Assembly (NCBI RefSeq): GCF_023273875.1
Contig: NZ_CP096882.1
Coordinates: 3,410,001-3,474,000, forward strand
Reading direction: 5' to 3'
From: Pseudarthrobacter sp. SSS035
GTDB lineage: Bacteria > Actinomycetota > Actinomycetes > Actinomycetales > Micrococcaceae
DNA length: 64,000 nucleotides
This document shows positions 43,792 to 53,036 of the stretch, piece by piece. The notes beneath the pieces are model-generated. The model was not told the DNA's origin. It did not search any database and saw only the letters and a program-made list of their open reading frames with translations. A program made the position numbers and the translations under genes. The stretch's first letter is position 1; each line of letters opens with the position of its first letter.

Positions 43792-44646
43792 GTGTGGAAA
43801 ACAGCCCTTAAGCCCCGATGGATCGCAGGCCTGGTCTTCGCGATCGTGGTCTCCGGGGTGTTTGTCCTGCTCAGCCAGTGGCAGTTCGGGCGGTCCACGC
43901 AGCCCGAAGCTGCGGTGAATCCCGCCACCGAAGACGTCAGGGCACTCACGGAAACCCTTGAGCCCGGGGTCTTCTTCCCCGGTTCAGTGTCAGACCAGAT
44001 GGTCTCCGCCGACGGAACCTACGACCCCGCCAAACAGGTCCTGGTGCCGGGGCGCCTGAAGAATGGCGAGAACGGCTACTGGGTGGTTTCCGCCTTCGCC
44101 GTCTCCGGGGCGCCCACGCTCACCGGTACCGCAGCGTCCCCCCAGACGTGGATTCCGGTAGCCCGCGGCTGGGTGGCGGATCCCGACGACGCCGGCGCAC
44201 CGCCGTCGGGCGTGGTGAACCTGACCGGACGGCTGCTGCCGTCAGAATCGCCGCTGCCGTCCACCGCACCGGATCCCGGACGCGCCTCCGCCGTGTCTGT
44301 TGCTGAACTCATCAACTACTGGGACGTCAGCATGTACCCGGGATTCGTGGCCGCAGCTTCCGAACTGGCGGCCGGGTCCGACCTGTCCGCCGCGGCGGTT
44401 GATGGTGCCCTGAAACCCCTGGAAATCGGCCCCCAGCCGCCCGCGCAGCAGGTCAACTGGCTCAATCTGTTCTACTCGCTCGAATGGGTGGTTTTCGCCG
44501 GCTTCGCCCTGTTTATCTGGTGGCGGCTGGTCAAGGACGACTACCGGCGGGACCTCGAAGAGGAACACGACGACGACCAGGATGCTCCGCCCGCACTGCC
44601 CACCCCGGCAACTTCTGAACAGCTCCAACAAAAGGTAAAGCCATGA
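43792..44646 (+). CDS. SURF1 family protein (cytochrome c oxidase assembly)
   Basis: 284 residues. Helix 1 WIAGLVFAIVVSGVFVLLSQWQFGR and helix 2 FYSLEWVVFAGFALFIWWRLV bracket an external domain, the SURF1 layout; QWQFGR and PVARGWV are the conserved motifs. SURF1 assists haem a insertion or assembly of terminal oxidase. The C-terminus is acidic and cytoplasmic. GTG 43792 lies 6 bases after TACGGT. Its stop overlaps the start of the DUF3817 gene (ATGA), so the two form an operon. Confidence 0.9.
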   Translation: MWKTALKPRWIAGLVFAIVVSGVFVLLSQWQFGRSTQPEAAVNPATEDVRALTETLEPGVFFPGSVSDQMVSADGTYDPAKQVLVPGRLKNGENGYWVVSAFAVSGAPTLTGTAASPQTWIPVARGWVADPDDAGAPPSGVVNLTGRLLPSESPLPSTAPDPGRASAVSVAELINYWDVSMYPGFVAAASELAAGSDLSAAAVDGALKPLEIGPQPPAQQVNWLNLFYSLEWVVFAGFALFIWWRLVKDDYRRDLEEEHDDDQDAPPALPTPATSEQLQQKVKP

Positions 44647-45143
44647 TCGAACCGAAACCGGCCGTCCAGCAGGATTCTGCGCAGGGCAAGGGCAAGAAGC
44701 GCCGCTTCGGCGGTACCGAGCGGCAGATCCGTTCCGCCCTGAAGTTCTACAAGGTGCTGGCATACATGACCGGCGGCATGCTGCTGCTGCTCTGCGCCGA
44801 ACTCATTGCACGCTACGCTTTTGGCCAGTACCTGTTCGCGGGCGGGACAAACGCCGTGACCGGGCAGCCGTTCGGTTTCGGCTTTGCCGACGCCGAGCCC
44901 AAGGGTGTGGAGGGCGGGGTTAACCTTTCCGTCGCCGTGCTGATCGTGCACGGCTGGATGTACGTGGTGTACCTGATCTCCAACTTCCGCCTGTGGGCGC
45001 TGATGCGGTGGCCTTTCATGAAGCTGATCCTCCTTGCACTGGGCGGCGTGGTGCCGTTCCTGTCCTTCATAGTGGAGAAGAAGTTCCACGCCGAGGTGGA
45101 AGCCGAACTGGCCGCGAACCCGCAGGCCGCACAGCGGTACTGA
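44643..45143 (+). CDS. DUF3817 integral membrane protein
   Basis: 166 residues. A Lys/Arg-rich N-terminus (about 40 residues) is followed by three hydrophobic segments: VLAYMTGGMLLLLCAELIA, LSVAVLIVHGWMYVVYLIS and MKLILLALGGVVPFLSFI, ending FIVEKKFHAEVEAE. The pattern VHGWMYVVYLISNFRLW is typical of DUF3817. Function is unestablished; coupling with SURF1 hints at respiratory-chain assembly, an inference from context. Confidence 0.85.
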   Translation: MIEPKPAVQQDSAQGKGKKRRFGGTERQIRSALKFYKVLAYMTGGMLLLLCAELIARYAFGQYLFAGGTNAVTGQPFGFGFADAEPKGVEGGVNLSVAVLIVHGWMYVVYLISNFRLWALMRWPFMKLILLALGGVVPFLSFIVEKKFHAEVEAELAANPQAAQRY

Positions 45144-45243
45144 ACACTGCAGCGGTGGGGGAGTCCCGCCGTCGGACGTTCACTGCGTCACACCCACGGT
45201 CCTGAATGTGCGGGGGAGCGACGCTGCAAAGTAGGCTAGTACG

Positions 45244-46833
45244 GTGACTACTCCCACTGCATCCCAGACTTCCCAGAAGCCGGTGCTGGTTGTTGACTAC
45301 GGTGCCCAGTACGCGCAGCTGATTGCCCGCCGCGTCCGGGAAGCGAATGTGTATTCGGAAGTGGTTCCGCATACCTTCACCACCGAGCAGCTCCTGGCCA
45401 AGGACCCCGCCGCCATCATCCTTTCCGGTGGCCCCTCCAGCGTTTACGCGGACGGGGCACCCTCCGTCGGCGCCGACCTCTTTGAGGCCGGAATCCCGGT
45501 CTTCGGCATCTGCTACGGCTTCCAGGCCATGGCCAACGCCCTGGGCGGCAAGGTCGACAAGACCGGCCTGCGCGAGTACGGCTCCACCCAGACCACCATC
45601 CTCGGCGAGGGCCGCTCCGTCCTCGAAGGGATGCCGCAGGACCAGAACACCTGGATGAGCCACGGCGACTCCGTGCATGAGGCACCCGAAGGCTTCGAAG
45701 TGCTGGCGACGACGGCCGGCGCTGAAGTGGCTGCCTTCGCCAACGAAGAGAAGGCCCTCTACGGCGTGCAGTGGCACCCCGAGGTCAAGCACTCGGCCTA
45801 TGGCCAGCAGGTGCTGGAAAACTTCCTGTTCAAGGGCGCCAAGCTGGAGCCCAACTGGACCACGGGGAACATCCTCGAGGAGCAAGTGGACCGGATCCGT
45901 AAGCAGATCGGCGACGCCCGCGTTATCTGCGGGCTCTCCGGCGGCGTTGACTCCGCCGTTGCAGCGGCGCTCGTCCAGCGGGCCGTCGGCGACCAGCTGA
46001 CCTGTGTTTTTGTGGACCACGGCCTGCTGCGCGAAGGCGAAGCCGAGCAGGTGGAACGCGACTTCGTGGCCGCCACCGGCGTCAAGCTGTATGTAGCCAA
46101 CGAGCAGGAGCGCTTCCTGTCCGCCCTGGCCGGCGTCAGCGATCCGGAAACCAAGCGCAAGATCATCGGCCGCGAGTTCATCCGCGCGTTTGAAGAGGCT
46201 GAGCTGGCCATCATCGCCGAGGCCGCGGCCCATGGCGAGAAGATCAAGTTCCTGGTCCAGGGCACGCTGTACCCGGACGTCGTCGAATCCGGCGGCGGCG
46301 AAGGTGCTGCGAACATCAAAAGCCATCACAATGTCGGCGGCCTTCCCGAGGACCTGCAGTTCGAACTGGTGGAACCGCTCCGGGCACTGTTCAAGGACGA
46401 GGTCCGTGCCGTGGGCGCCCAGCTGGGCCTGCCGCAGGAAATCGTCGGCCGCCAGCCGTTCCCCGGCCCCGGCCTGGGAATCCGCATCGTCGGCGACATC
46501 ACCCAGGAGCGACTGAACCTGCTCCGCAAGGCGGACGCCATCGCGCGTGCCGAGCTGACCGCGGCCGGGCTGGACAACGAGGTGTGGCAGATGCCTGTGG
46601 TCCTGCTGGCCGACGTCCGCAGTGTGGGCGTCATGGGTGACGGCCGCACTTACGGCCACCCGATTGTGCTCCGCCCCGTTTCGTCGGAGGACGCCATGAC
46701 GGCGGACTGGTCCCGCCTGCCGTACGATCTCCTGGCCCGGATTTCGAACCGGATCACTAACGAGGTGGAAGGCGTCAACCGCGTGGTGCTGGACGTGACC
46801 AGCAAGCCGCCGGGAACCATCGAGTGGGAATAA
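45244..46833 (+). CDS. guaA: GMP synthase (glutamine-hydrolysing)
   Basis: 529 residues. N-terminal class I glutamine amidotransferase with nucleophile Cys in FGICYGFQAMA and His/Glu in GVQWHPEV; PP-loop ATPase ICGLSGGVDSAVAAALVQ near residue 235; C-terminal dimerisation domain ending ITNEVEGVNRVVLDVTSKPP. It aminates XMP to GMP, the step after GuaB. GTG 45244 is 6 bases after TAGGCT (45232-45237) with no ribosome site. A terminator hairpin follows. Confidence 0.98.
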   Translation: MTTPTASQTSQKPVLVVDYGAQYAQLIARRVREANVYSEVVPHTFTTEQLLAKDPAAIILSGGPSSVYADGAPSVGADLFEAGIPVFGICYGFQAMANALGGKVDKTGLREYGSTQTTILGEGRSVLEGMPQDQNTWMSHGDSVHEAPEGFEVLATTAGAEVAAFANEEKALYGVQWHPEVKHSAYGQQVLENFLFKGAKLEPNWTTGNILEEQVDRIRKQIGDARVICGLSGGVDSAVAAALVQRAVGDQLTCVFVDHGLLREGEAEQVERDFVAATGVKLYVANEQERFLSALAGVSDPETKRKIIGREFIRAFEEAELAIIAEAAAHGEKIKFLVQGTLYPDVVESGGGEGAANIKSHHNVGGLPEDLQFELVEPLRALFKDEVRAVGAQLGLPQEIVGRQPFPGPGLGIRIVGDITQERLNLLRKADAIARAELTAAGLDNEVWQMPVVLLADVRSVGVMGDGRTYGHPIVLRPVSSEDAMTADWSRLPYDLLARISNRITNEVEGVNRVVLDVTSKPPGTIEWE

Positions 46834-46842
46834 CAGTGTGAG

Positions 46843-46872
46843 TGGCCGGTCTCCGTCAGCGGAGGCCGGCCA
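46843..46872 (+). terminator. Hairpin terminator after guaA
   Basis: 13-bp stem (46843-46855 with 46860-46872, one T.G wobble) and TCAG loop, beginning 10 bases past the guaA stop. A weak T-containing tail (TTGCTGTC) follows. Confidence 0.8.
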
Positions 46873-46962
46873 TTGCTGTCATCCGTTGAAATCCGCCGCA
46901 ATTTGGCCTGATCCAGTGTTGCGGTCTCTCATCCCGGCTCCTTTGCGGCTACGCTCGAAAGT

Positions 46963-49900
46963 ATGCCGGTATGGTCCAGGGCGTCACGTGCAAACGCAGA
47001 AAAGAAGGCAGTAGTGTCAGTTGGTCAAGGCCACGCGGAGGGTTCTGAGGAGCTCGGAAAATGGCTGTCCGGGCTTAAACCCGTCACCGGGGCAGACACC
47101 ATGCTGCGTTTCACCAAGACCCCCGAAGGGTCCATTGACCTGACCCATGCGCACCCGTCCGGTCTGGCCCAGCTCATGGCCGGCCGCCGCACACGGTTGT
47201 CCACACTCATCCGCGACCACCAGCAGTACGTCGTCGCGGCCCGGGCATCGCGGAACATCCGCTCGAAAATCTTCGAACTCGGTAATGACCGTGGCATAGA
47301 TGCCGGTTACCTTTCCGCAGGCACCGTTGTGTGGACCTCCGCTGTTGGCGGCAAACCCCAGCGGGTTTCCGCGCCGGTGATGCTCACCGCAATCTCGCTC
47401 ACGGTCCGCCCGGGTGAGGACGACTACGAACTGCAGCTCACCGAGCAGGCCAACATCAACCCGGCCCTGGTCCGGCACCTGAAGACCATCCATGGCATTG
47501 TTTTTGACGTCAACGCCGTGACTCGCCTCGCGTACAGCACCGCACGCTTCGATCCCCAACCTGTCCTGGATAAGCTCGCAACCCTCATCCGGCCCATCCA
47601 TGGCGCCGAGGCCCAGCACAATTTGCTGGTGTCCACTTTTGCGGACCTCTCCGGCAACCTGGACGATCCCTGGATCAATGAGGGCAACCCGCTGGTCGCC
47701 GCCCTGGCCAAGGCGGCCAGCGGTGAAGTCATTGATGTACCTGCGCCGGACCCCTCCCGCTTCCCGAGCGTGGACGCGCGCCACCCGGACGACGAACTCC
47801 TCCTCCTCGACGCCGATCCGGACCAGCAGTACGTCATTGATGCCGCCCGCGCAGGAGACTCGCTGGTGGTTAGCAGCCCGCCGGGCACGGGACAGACCCA
47901 GACGGCCATCAACACCATCGGTGCACTGGTGGACGCTGGGCGGTCAGTCCTGGTGGTGGGTGACCGCCGGGCCAGCCTGAATGAAGTATCGGCACAACTG
48001 GAATCGCTTGGACTTGAATCCATCCTGTTCCAGCTCTCCGGCACAGCCACACCCCAGCAGCTCAAGGCCCAGCTCGTGCGGGCCATCGTACGGAACGAGA
48101 AGTCACTCGAACCGCAGCTGGGGAACCTCCACCGGACCCTCACCGAGCACCGGCACGCCCTGATGGACCACGTAGCGTCCCTGCATAACGTGCGCCAGCG
48201 CTGGGGCTGCTCGCCGTATCAGGCCATGCAATCACTGGCCGAGCTGACCTCCATCCACCCCGCCCCCGCCACCACCGTGCGGCTCAAGCGCAGTGTGCTG
48301 GACAGCATCCGCGACCGCAACGAGCTCGCCGGGAGGCTTCGCCGCGCTGCGGAGCTTGGCAGCTTCAGCCGCGCCTCCACTACCAGCCCGTGGCACGGCG
48401 CCCGGCTGCTCACCCGCAAGGAGACCGAGGAGGCCCAGGAACTCGCCCGGTCAGTGGCCAGGAACCTTCCTGTCCTGCGCGACCGGATGAACAGCGTGGC
48501 CGAACATGCCGAAATCCGGCTTGGCACGTCCTTCTCGGAGTGGGGAGAGCAGCTCGAACTCCTCATGGCTGTCCGCGAAAGCCTCGACAAGTTCACACCG
48601 GACATCTTCGACAGGCCGGTCAACGACCTCATCTCCGCCACGGCGTCCTCCGCCTGGCGCCGGGAGCGGAATGTCGACATGGCCTCAATGCAGCGTTCCC
48701 GCCTGCGCCGCGTCGCGAAGGAGTACGTCCGTCCGGGCGTCCACATCACCGATCTCCACAGCTCGCTGGTGCTGGTGCAGGACCAGCGTGCCCTCTGGTC
48801 CGGCTACGCCACCTCGCAGCGCCATCCGGCCGTCCCCTCGGGCCTTGCCGAAATGAACGTGATGTACCGGTCCCTGGACCGGGAGCTGACCCAGCTGGGG
48901 GAAGCCCTCCGGCACACGCAGGCCGGCGGTTCGCTGGCCACGGCCCCCTATGAGGAACTCATGGAGCGGCTGGAGCGGCTCGTGGCCGACACCCACACGC
49001 TGAAAACGCTGCCCGAGCGCACGCTGCTTGTGGAAAACATGCGCGAGCACGGCCTGGGGGAGCTCCTCGCAGATCTTGCGGAGCGGGAGGTTCCCGCAGA
49101 GTCCGTCGCAGCCGAGCTTGAGCTGGCCTGGTGGCAGTCCGCGCTGGAAGCGATGATCAGCGGCGACGATTACCTGGCCATGTCTGACGGAGACGCACTC
49201 CGGCAGCTTGAGGCCGAATACCGGCTCGCGGACAACGCCCATATTGCCAGCGGCGCGGCGCGCCTGCGCTGGGACCTGTCCGAACGGTGGCGGGCCGCGC
49301 TTGCGGAACACCCGCGCCAGGCCCAACTCCTCAGGAGCCTGCTCAAGGACGGCCGGGTTACCCTCGCCGCGCTGACGGCCCAGGCCGCCGAGCTGGTCCC
49401 CATGCTGGTGCCGGTCTGGTCAGTCAGCCCTTACCTCATGACCGGGCTCCTGCCGGCCGAACAGCGCTTCGACGCCGTGGTCATCCTGGACGCCGAAGCG
49501 ACGTCGCTGCAGGCCGTCCTGCCCGCCATCGCACGCGCCAGGCAGGTCATCGCTTTCGGTGATGCCAAGATTGCCAGCCCCCGGACGTTCACCGTGGGTG
49601 TTGAGCGGCTGGCCGCCGGTGAAGCGGCCCACCAACGCGTCGAAAGCGCGTTTTCGGCGCTGTCTGCCATCCTGCCTGTCTGGCGGATGAATTTTGTCTA
49701 CCGCGCGGTTGACGAGGACCTGGTCCTGCAGCTGAGCAAGAACTCGTACGACGGCGCCCTCCGCAGGCTCCCCGAGGGACAGTCCGCCACGGGCCTGGAT
49801 AGGGCGCTCCTGGTGGAGTACCTTCCCGACGGCACCGGATTGCCCAGTGCCGACCACGAAGGCGTCGAATCCGTAGTGGCCGAGGTTAACCGGGTGGTGC

Positions 49901-51069
49901 AGCTGGTCTTTGAGCACGCCCGGACACGGCCGCGCACGTCGCTGGCAGTGGTCACCGCCAGCCTGCGCCATGCTGCCCGGATCGGTGAGTCCATCCGTCT
50001 TCAGCTGCCGAACCACCCGGGGCTGGCCAGCTACTTCAGCGCCGGGTCCGAGTCGTTCCGGGTGGTTGACCTTGAGCGGGCGCAGGGCCTGGTCCGTGAC
50101 CACGTGATCTTCTCGCCCGGTTTCGGCCGTACTCCGCACGGCCGGGCACTGCACAACTTCGGACCACTGTCCGCTGAGGGCGGGCGGGAAAAATTCGCTT
50201 TGGCCATGACCCGTGCCCGCCGTTCGCTCCACGTGCTGACGTGTTTCCAGCCCGAAGACCTCGATCACACGCGGCTGTCCTACGGCGCGGTGGACTTCTA
50301 TGAGCTCCTGAACCGTGAGATTGCGGGAAAGACTGATCTCGGAACTCCGGCCTCGCGTGCCGCCGCCAGTGAGCAGGCGCTTGGGGCCGATCCCCTCGTC
50401 GCCGATCTTGGTGACCGGCTGCGTGCCCGCGGTGCCCGCGTCTGGCACCAGTACGACGGCGTGATTGACGTGGTGGCCGCAGCAGACCCGCTCAGCACCA
50501 TGGGTCAGGACGACGCCGAGATTCCGCGGCCGGTGGCCATCGAATCGGATGGCACGGAGCAGTACCGCACCATGAGTGTCCGTGAGCGGAGCCGGCTCCG
50601 TCCGCAGTTGCTGGAACGGATGGGCTGGCGGTACCTGCCGCTGTGGACCATCGAAGTCTTCACGGACCCGTCCGCCTGTGCGGACCGGATCGCGGGTTAC
50701 CTGGGCCTTGAGAATGTCCTGCCGCCCGGACGCGGCACGGCCTCGGGTGGGTTCTTTGACGAGGACATGGACCCGCTCGCGCTTGCGAGCGAAGGAAACG
50801 ACAGGAACGACGACCAGGCCGGACGCCTGGCCAGTGAGGAGGCGGTTGTTGTGACCCCACGGAACGCCGATCAGGCAGATACGCACGGTAACGACCAGGC
50901 GGACGCCGCACGAAACGGGAACGCGGCTGTGCCGGAGCGCCAGCTGCCTGGGGCCACGGGCATCCTGCCCAACAAGGCTGCGGAGGATGACCCGAAGCGC
51001 TGGGGCGATGGCCCTGACAACGATCACGACGCATGGCTGAAGGAAAACAAGCCGCCGCACTGGGGCTGA
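46963..51069 (+). CDS. SF1-helicase-like protein with degenerate ATPase motifs and C-terminal REase-fold nuclease
   Basis: 1368 residues. The layout is that of COG1112-like SF1 helicases with a Vsr/MTES_1575-type nuclease at the end. The Walker A position reads SSPPGTGQTQT: Gln311 replaces the essential Lys. The Walker B position reads VVILDAEATS: Ala844 replaces Glu after Asp843. The motif III position GDAKIASP lacks the usual Gln. A later region, FALAMTRARRSLHVL, matches the helicase C-terminal TRA(R/K) motif. The nuclease core keeps Asp1169 (GVIDVVA), Glu1194 and Asp1196 (AIESDG), then RPQLLERMGWRYLPLWTIEVF. ATG 46963 is 7 bases after TACGCT; a GTG at 47014 with AAGAAGG upstream is the alternative. 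The ~110-residue tail is disordered and polar. Function unknown; DNA repair or defence are inferences. Confidence 0.85.
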   Translation: MPVWSRASRANAEKKAVVSVGQGHAEGSEELGKWLSGLKPVTGADTMLRFTKTPEGSIDLTHAHPSGLAQLMAGRRTRLSTLIRDHQQYVVAARASRNIRSKIFELGNDRGIDAGYLSAGTVVWTSAVGGKPQRVSAPVMLTAISLTVRPGEDDYELQLTEQANINPALVRHLKTIHGIVFDVNAVTRLAYSTARFDPQPVLDKLATLIRPIHGAEAQHNLLVSTFADLSGNLDDPWINEGNPLVAALAKAASGEVIDVPAPDPSRFPSVDARHPDDELLLLDADPDQQYVIDAARAGDSLVVSSPPGTGQTQTAINTIGALVDAGRSVLVVGDRRASLNEVSAQLESLGLESILFQLSGTATPQQLKAQLVRAIVRNEKSLEPQLGNLHRTLTEHRHALMDHVASLHNVRQRWGCSPYQAMQSLAELTSIHPAPATTVRLKRSVLDSIRDRNELAGRLRRAAELGSFSRASTTSPWHGARLLTRKETEEAQELARSVARNLPVLRDRMNSVAEHAEIRLGTSFSEWGEQLELLMAVRESLDKFTPDIFDRPVNDLISATASSAWRRERNVDMASMQRSRLRRVAKEYVRPGVHITDLHSSLVLVQDQRALWSGYATSQRHPAVPSGLAEMNVMYRSLDRELTQLGEALRHTQAGGSLATAPYEELMERLERLVADTHTLKTLPERTLLVENMREHGLGELLADLAEREVPAESVAAELELAWWQSALEAMISGDDYLAMSDGDALRQLEAEYRLADNAHIASGAARLRWDLSERWRAALAEHPRQAQLLRSLLKDGRVTLAALTAQAAELVPMLVPVWSVSPYLMTGLLPAEQRFDAVVILDAEATSLQAVLPAIARARQVIAFGDAKIASPRTFTVGVERLAAGEAAHQRVESAFSALSAILPVWRMNFVYRAVDEDLVLQLSKNSYDGALRRLPEGQSATGLDRALLVEYLPDGTGLPSADHEGVESVVAEVNRVVQLVFEHARTRPRTSLAVVTASLRHAARIGESIRLQLPNHPGLASYFSAGSESFRVVDLERAQGLVRDHVIFSPGFGRTPHGRALHNFGPLSAEGGREKFALAMTRARRSLHVLTCFQPEDLDHTRLSYGAVDFYELLNREIAGKTDLGTPASRAAASEQALGADPLVADLGDRLRARGARVWHQYDGVIDVVAAADPLSTMGQDDAEIPRPVAIESDGTEQYRTMSVRERSRLRPQLLERMGWRYLPLWTIEVFTDPSACADRIAGYLGLENVLPPGRGTASGGFFDEDMDPLALASEGNDRNDDQAGRLASEEAVVVTPRNADQADTHGNDQADAARNGNAAVPERQLPGATGILPNKAAEDDPKRWGDGPDNDHDAWLKENKPPHWG

Positions 51070-51088
51070 CCTCCTGGCTGCAGCGGCG

Positions 51089-51835
51089 TCACCCGGCACC
51101 GCCCTGGGGACCCACCAGGACGAAGAACAGCTTGCCCTGTGTGGAGGCCCCCGCCAGCCGGGCAGCCTGCTCCGGGGCTGCTGCCACGACGATCAGCCCG
51201 TCGGTTTCGCCGGTGCCCAACCACTGACCAGTCTTGCCGCCTTGTCCTGACGTCCACAGGACGGGAACGGATGAAGCCAGCACTTCTGAGGGGGATTGCT
51301 GGTCGTAGCCGTTCGCCCCGGTCAGGACCACGTTGACCAGTTGCCCGGGCGATACCAGCTGGATGGAGGAGGGATCGGCCATCCTCAAGGGCACGGCTGC
51401 GGACCCCGGTGGCGTTCCGGTCAGGAGGCCGGGACCCAGCAGCAGGGAGTCCGTCACCAGTTGGCCCGTCCGCAATGGGGCTGCCAGTTGCTTTCCCGCA
51501 GCGTCACTGGTGTCGGACATCGACCCGGAAGTGAGCATCCCCGGCGGGATCTTGACTGCCGTCAGGTCCGTGGCTGTCAGGGCCGTGCCTGCGGGGAGAT
51601 CCCGCGCCGCCGCCAACACCGAGACCGTATCGGCGGGCGGGGGAGTGAGCTGATGGACCGTGATCCCGGCAGCAAGGCAGAGCAGGAGCGCTATTGCGAG
51701 GCGCCGGTTCCGGCCCAGCCAGGACAACAGCCTGTGGCCGGGCGCGCCCTGGGTGCGTGCTGACGGGAGCGGGCGGCGGGCCGGGCGTCCCGGCGGGGCG
51801 GATCCGCGGCTGGAACGAAAGAGGGTAGCGGGCAT
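51089..51835 (-). CDS. CpaB-like SAF-domain protein
   Basis: 248 residues. A basic N-terminus, one membrane segment (RLAIALLLCLAAGITVHQL, about 45-63), then an SAF domain: VSVLAAARDLPAGTALTATDLTAVKIPPG, followed by a region with QLVNVVLTGANG. This is the arrangement of CpaB, which assembles the Flp/Tad pilus, but no tad genes are in the window. ATG 51835 was chosen because TAGCGT (51848-51843) lies 7 bases upstream on this strand. Confidence 0.8.
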   Translation of the reverse strand: MPATLFRSSRGSAPPGRPARRPLPSARTQGAPGHRLLSWLGRNRRLAIALLLCLAAGITVHQLTPPPADTVSVLAAARDLPAGTALTATDLTAVKIPPGMLTSGSMSDTSDAAGKQLAAPLRTGQLVTDSLLLGPGLLTGTPPGSAAVPLRMADPSSIQLVSPGQLVNVVLTGANGYDQQSPSEVLASSVPVLWTSGQGGKTGQWLGTGETDGLIVVAAAPEQAARLAGASTQGKLFFVLVGPQGGAG

Positions 51836-51934
51836 ACGGACCACGCTACGTACCGGCAACCACGTCCGACAGAAGCGAAGGTGCCTATGTGGACAACGGT
51901 GCCGCCGGCGTCGTACGTCTTTTTAGACCGGAAG

Positions 51935-52192
51935 TCAGCTGGCGGCAGCGGCGGTGGCAGGGGCCGGCGCCGGTGCGGCCGCGGCAGGGGCAGCCGAAAC
52001 GGTGCTTCCCTTGGCATCCCGGGAGTCGGTCCGGTAGAAACCGGAGCCCTTGAAGACCACACCCACGCTGTTGAACTTCTTGCGCAAGGCGCCCTGGCAC
52101 TCCGGGCATGCAGTCAGGGTGCTGTCGGTAAACGACTGGAAAACGTCGAAGGCGTGGCCGCAATCCTTGCAGGCGTAAGCATAAGTGGGCAC
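51935..52192 (-). CDS. FmdB family zinc-ribbon protein
   Basis: 85 residues. One zinc ribbon with CKDCG and CPECQ pairs (Cys8/Cys11 and the pair near 29-32), starting PTYAYACKDCGHAF, then GVVFKGSGFYRTDSR, the standard FmdB family end. An Ala/Pro-rich tail of about 25 residues follows. Putative regulatory protein; no target known. GTG 52192 is preceded by GGAGGA. Confidence 0.9.
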   Translation of the reverse strand: MPTYAYACKDCGHAFDVFQSFTDSTLTACPECQGALRKKFNSVGVVFKGSGFYRTDSRDAKGSTVSAAPAAAAPAPAPATAAAAS

Positions 52193-52308
52193 TGGTGATC
52201 CTCCTCGGGGGCAAACGAGAGGTCCTGTACTGCGTTGAGCGGAAACCGTCCATTAGCAGTCGCAGGGCCTGAGTGCCAATTCTATCACCCTCGGAAAGTA
52301 GCCCTCCC

Positions 52309-52929
52309 TCAGGCCGGGTCCGGCAGCCGGATCAAACCTGAGGGTGTGAGCGCGGCCGGAACCCTCCGGTCGAAGTCTTCGGCGGGAATGCTTCCGGCCG
52401 GAAGCAGCTCGGATTCGAAGACGACGGCAGCAAACGGGATCTCAAGGCCGTCCCCGGCGAGGGACCCCAGCAGAACGTCGTAGTAGCCGCCGCCCTGGCC
52501 GATGCGGTTGCCGTCCCTGTCCACGGCCGTGGCGGGGATGAAGAGGGCAGCAACGGACGCCATGATGCCGAGGTCAAGGCGAGGTCCAGCAGGTTCCAGC
52601 ACCGGTGCATAGCGGCTGCGGACAAACTCGACGCCGGGGGTCCAGTACGTCCAGCTCAGCCTGCGGCCGGGTTCACAGACAGGGAGCAGGATGGTGTGGC
52701 CGCGGCGCTGGAGTTCGCTGATCAGGGGCAGCGTAGGCGGCTCTGGGGCCACGCCCAGGTAGGCACAAAAGGTCGACGGCGTCCCACCGGTGAGCTGTTC
52801 AGCCCAAGCAACGCCGTGGACGGCCAAAGCGGCGCCCGCCGCGTCCCGTTGCGTGGGTTCCGTCGCGGCGCGGCGCGCACGATGCTGTGCGCGGATGTCC
52901 GCCTTGGCTTCGCTGCTTCCTTGGGACAT
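52309..52929 (-). CDS. 5-formyltetrahydrofolate cyclo-ligase
   Basis: 206 residues. ATP-dependent conversion of 5-formyl-THF to 5,10-methenyl-THF, recycling an inhibitory folate form. The N-terminal basic helix AKADIRAQHRARRAA, the glycine-rich catalytic motif GNRIGQGGGYYDVLL, and the VPAT-like FIPATAVDRDG segment are present. ATG 52929 follows AAGGAG. Complements fhs in C1-folate metabolism. Divergent from galU. Confidence 0.93.
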   Translation of the reverse strand: MSQGSSEAKADIRAQHRARRAATEPTQRDAAGAALAVHGVAWAEQLTGGTPSTFCAYLGVAPEPPTLPLISELQRRGHTILLPVCEPGRRLSWTYWTPGVEFVRSRYAPVLEPAGPRLDLGIMASVAALFIPATAVDRDGNRIGQGGGYYDVLLGSLAGDGLEIPFAAVVFESELLPAGSIPAEDFDRRVPAALTPSGLIRLPDPA

Positions 52930-53036
52930 GCCGCTCCTTCTCTGCCGTTAGGGTGGCCGTTGCAGCGTCTGCGCCGCGCCGGCTCAGGAGCCACCAATAA
53001 TTACTGAATGGTCAGCCCCTCCGTTAGATTAGTCCA

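Noticed and set aside
49420..51099. 559-codon minus-strand frame
   Set aside because: Antisense to the helicase-nuclease gene, with low-complexity His/Gly/Arg composition and no domain.
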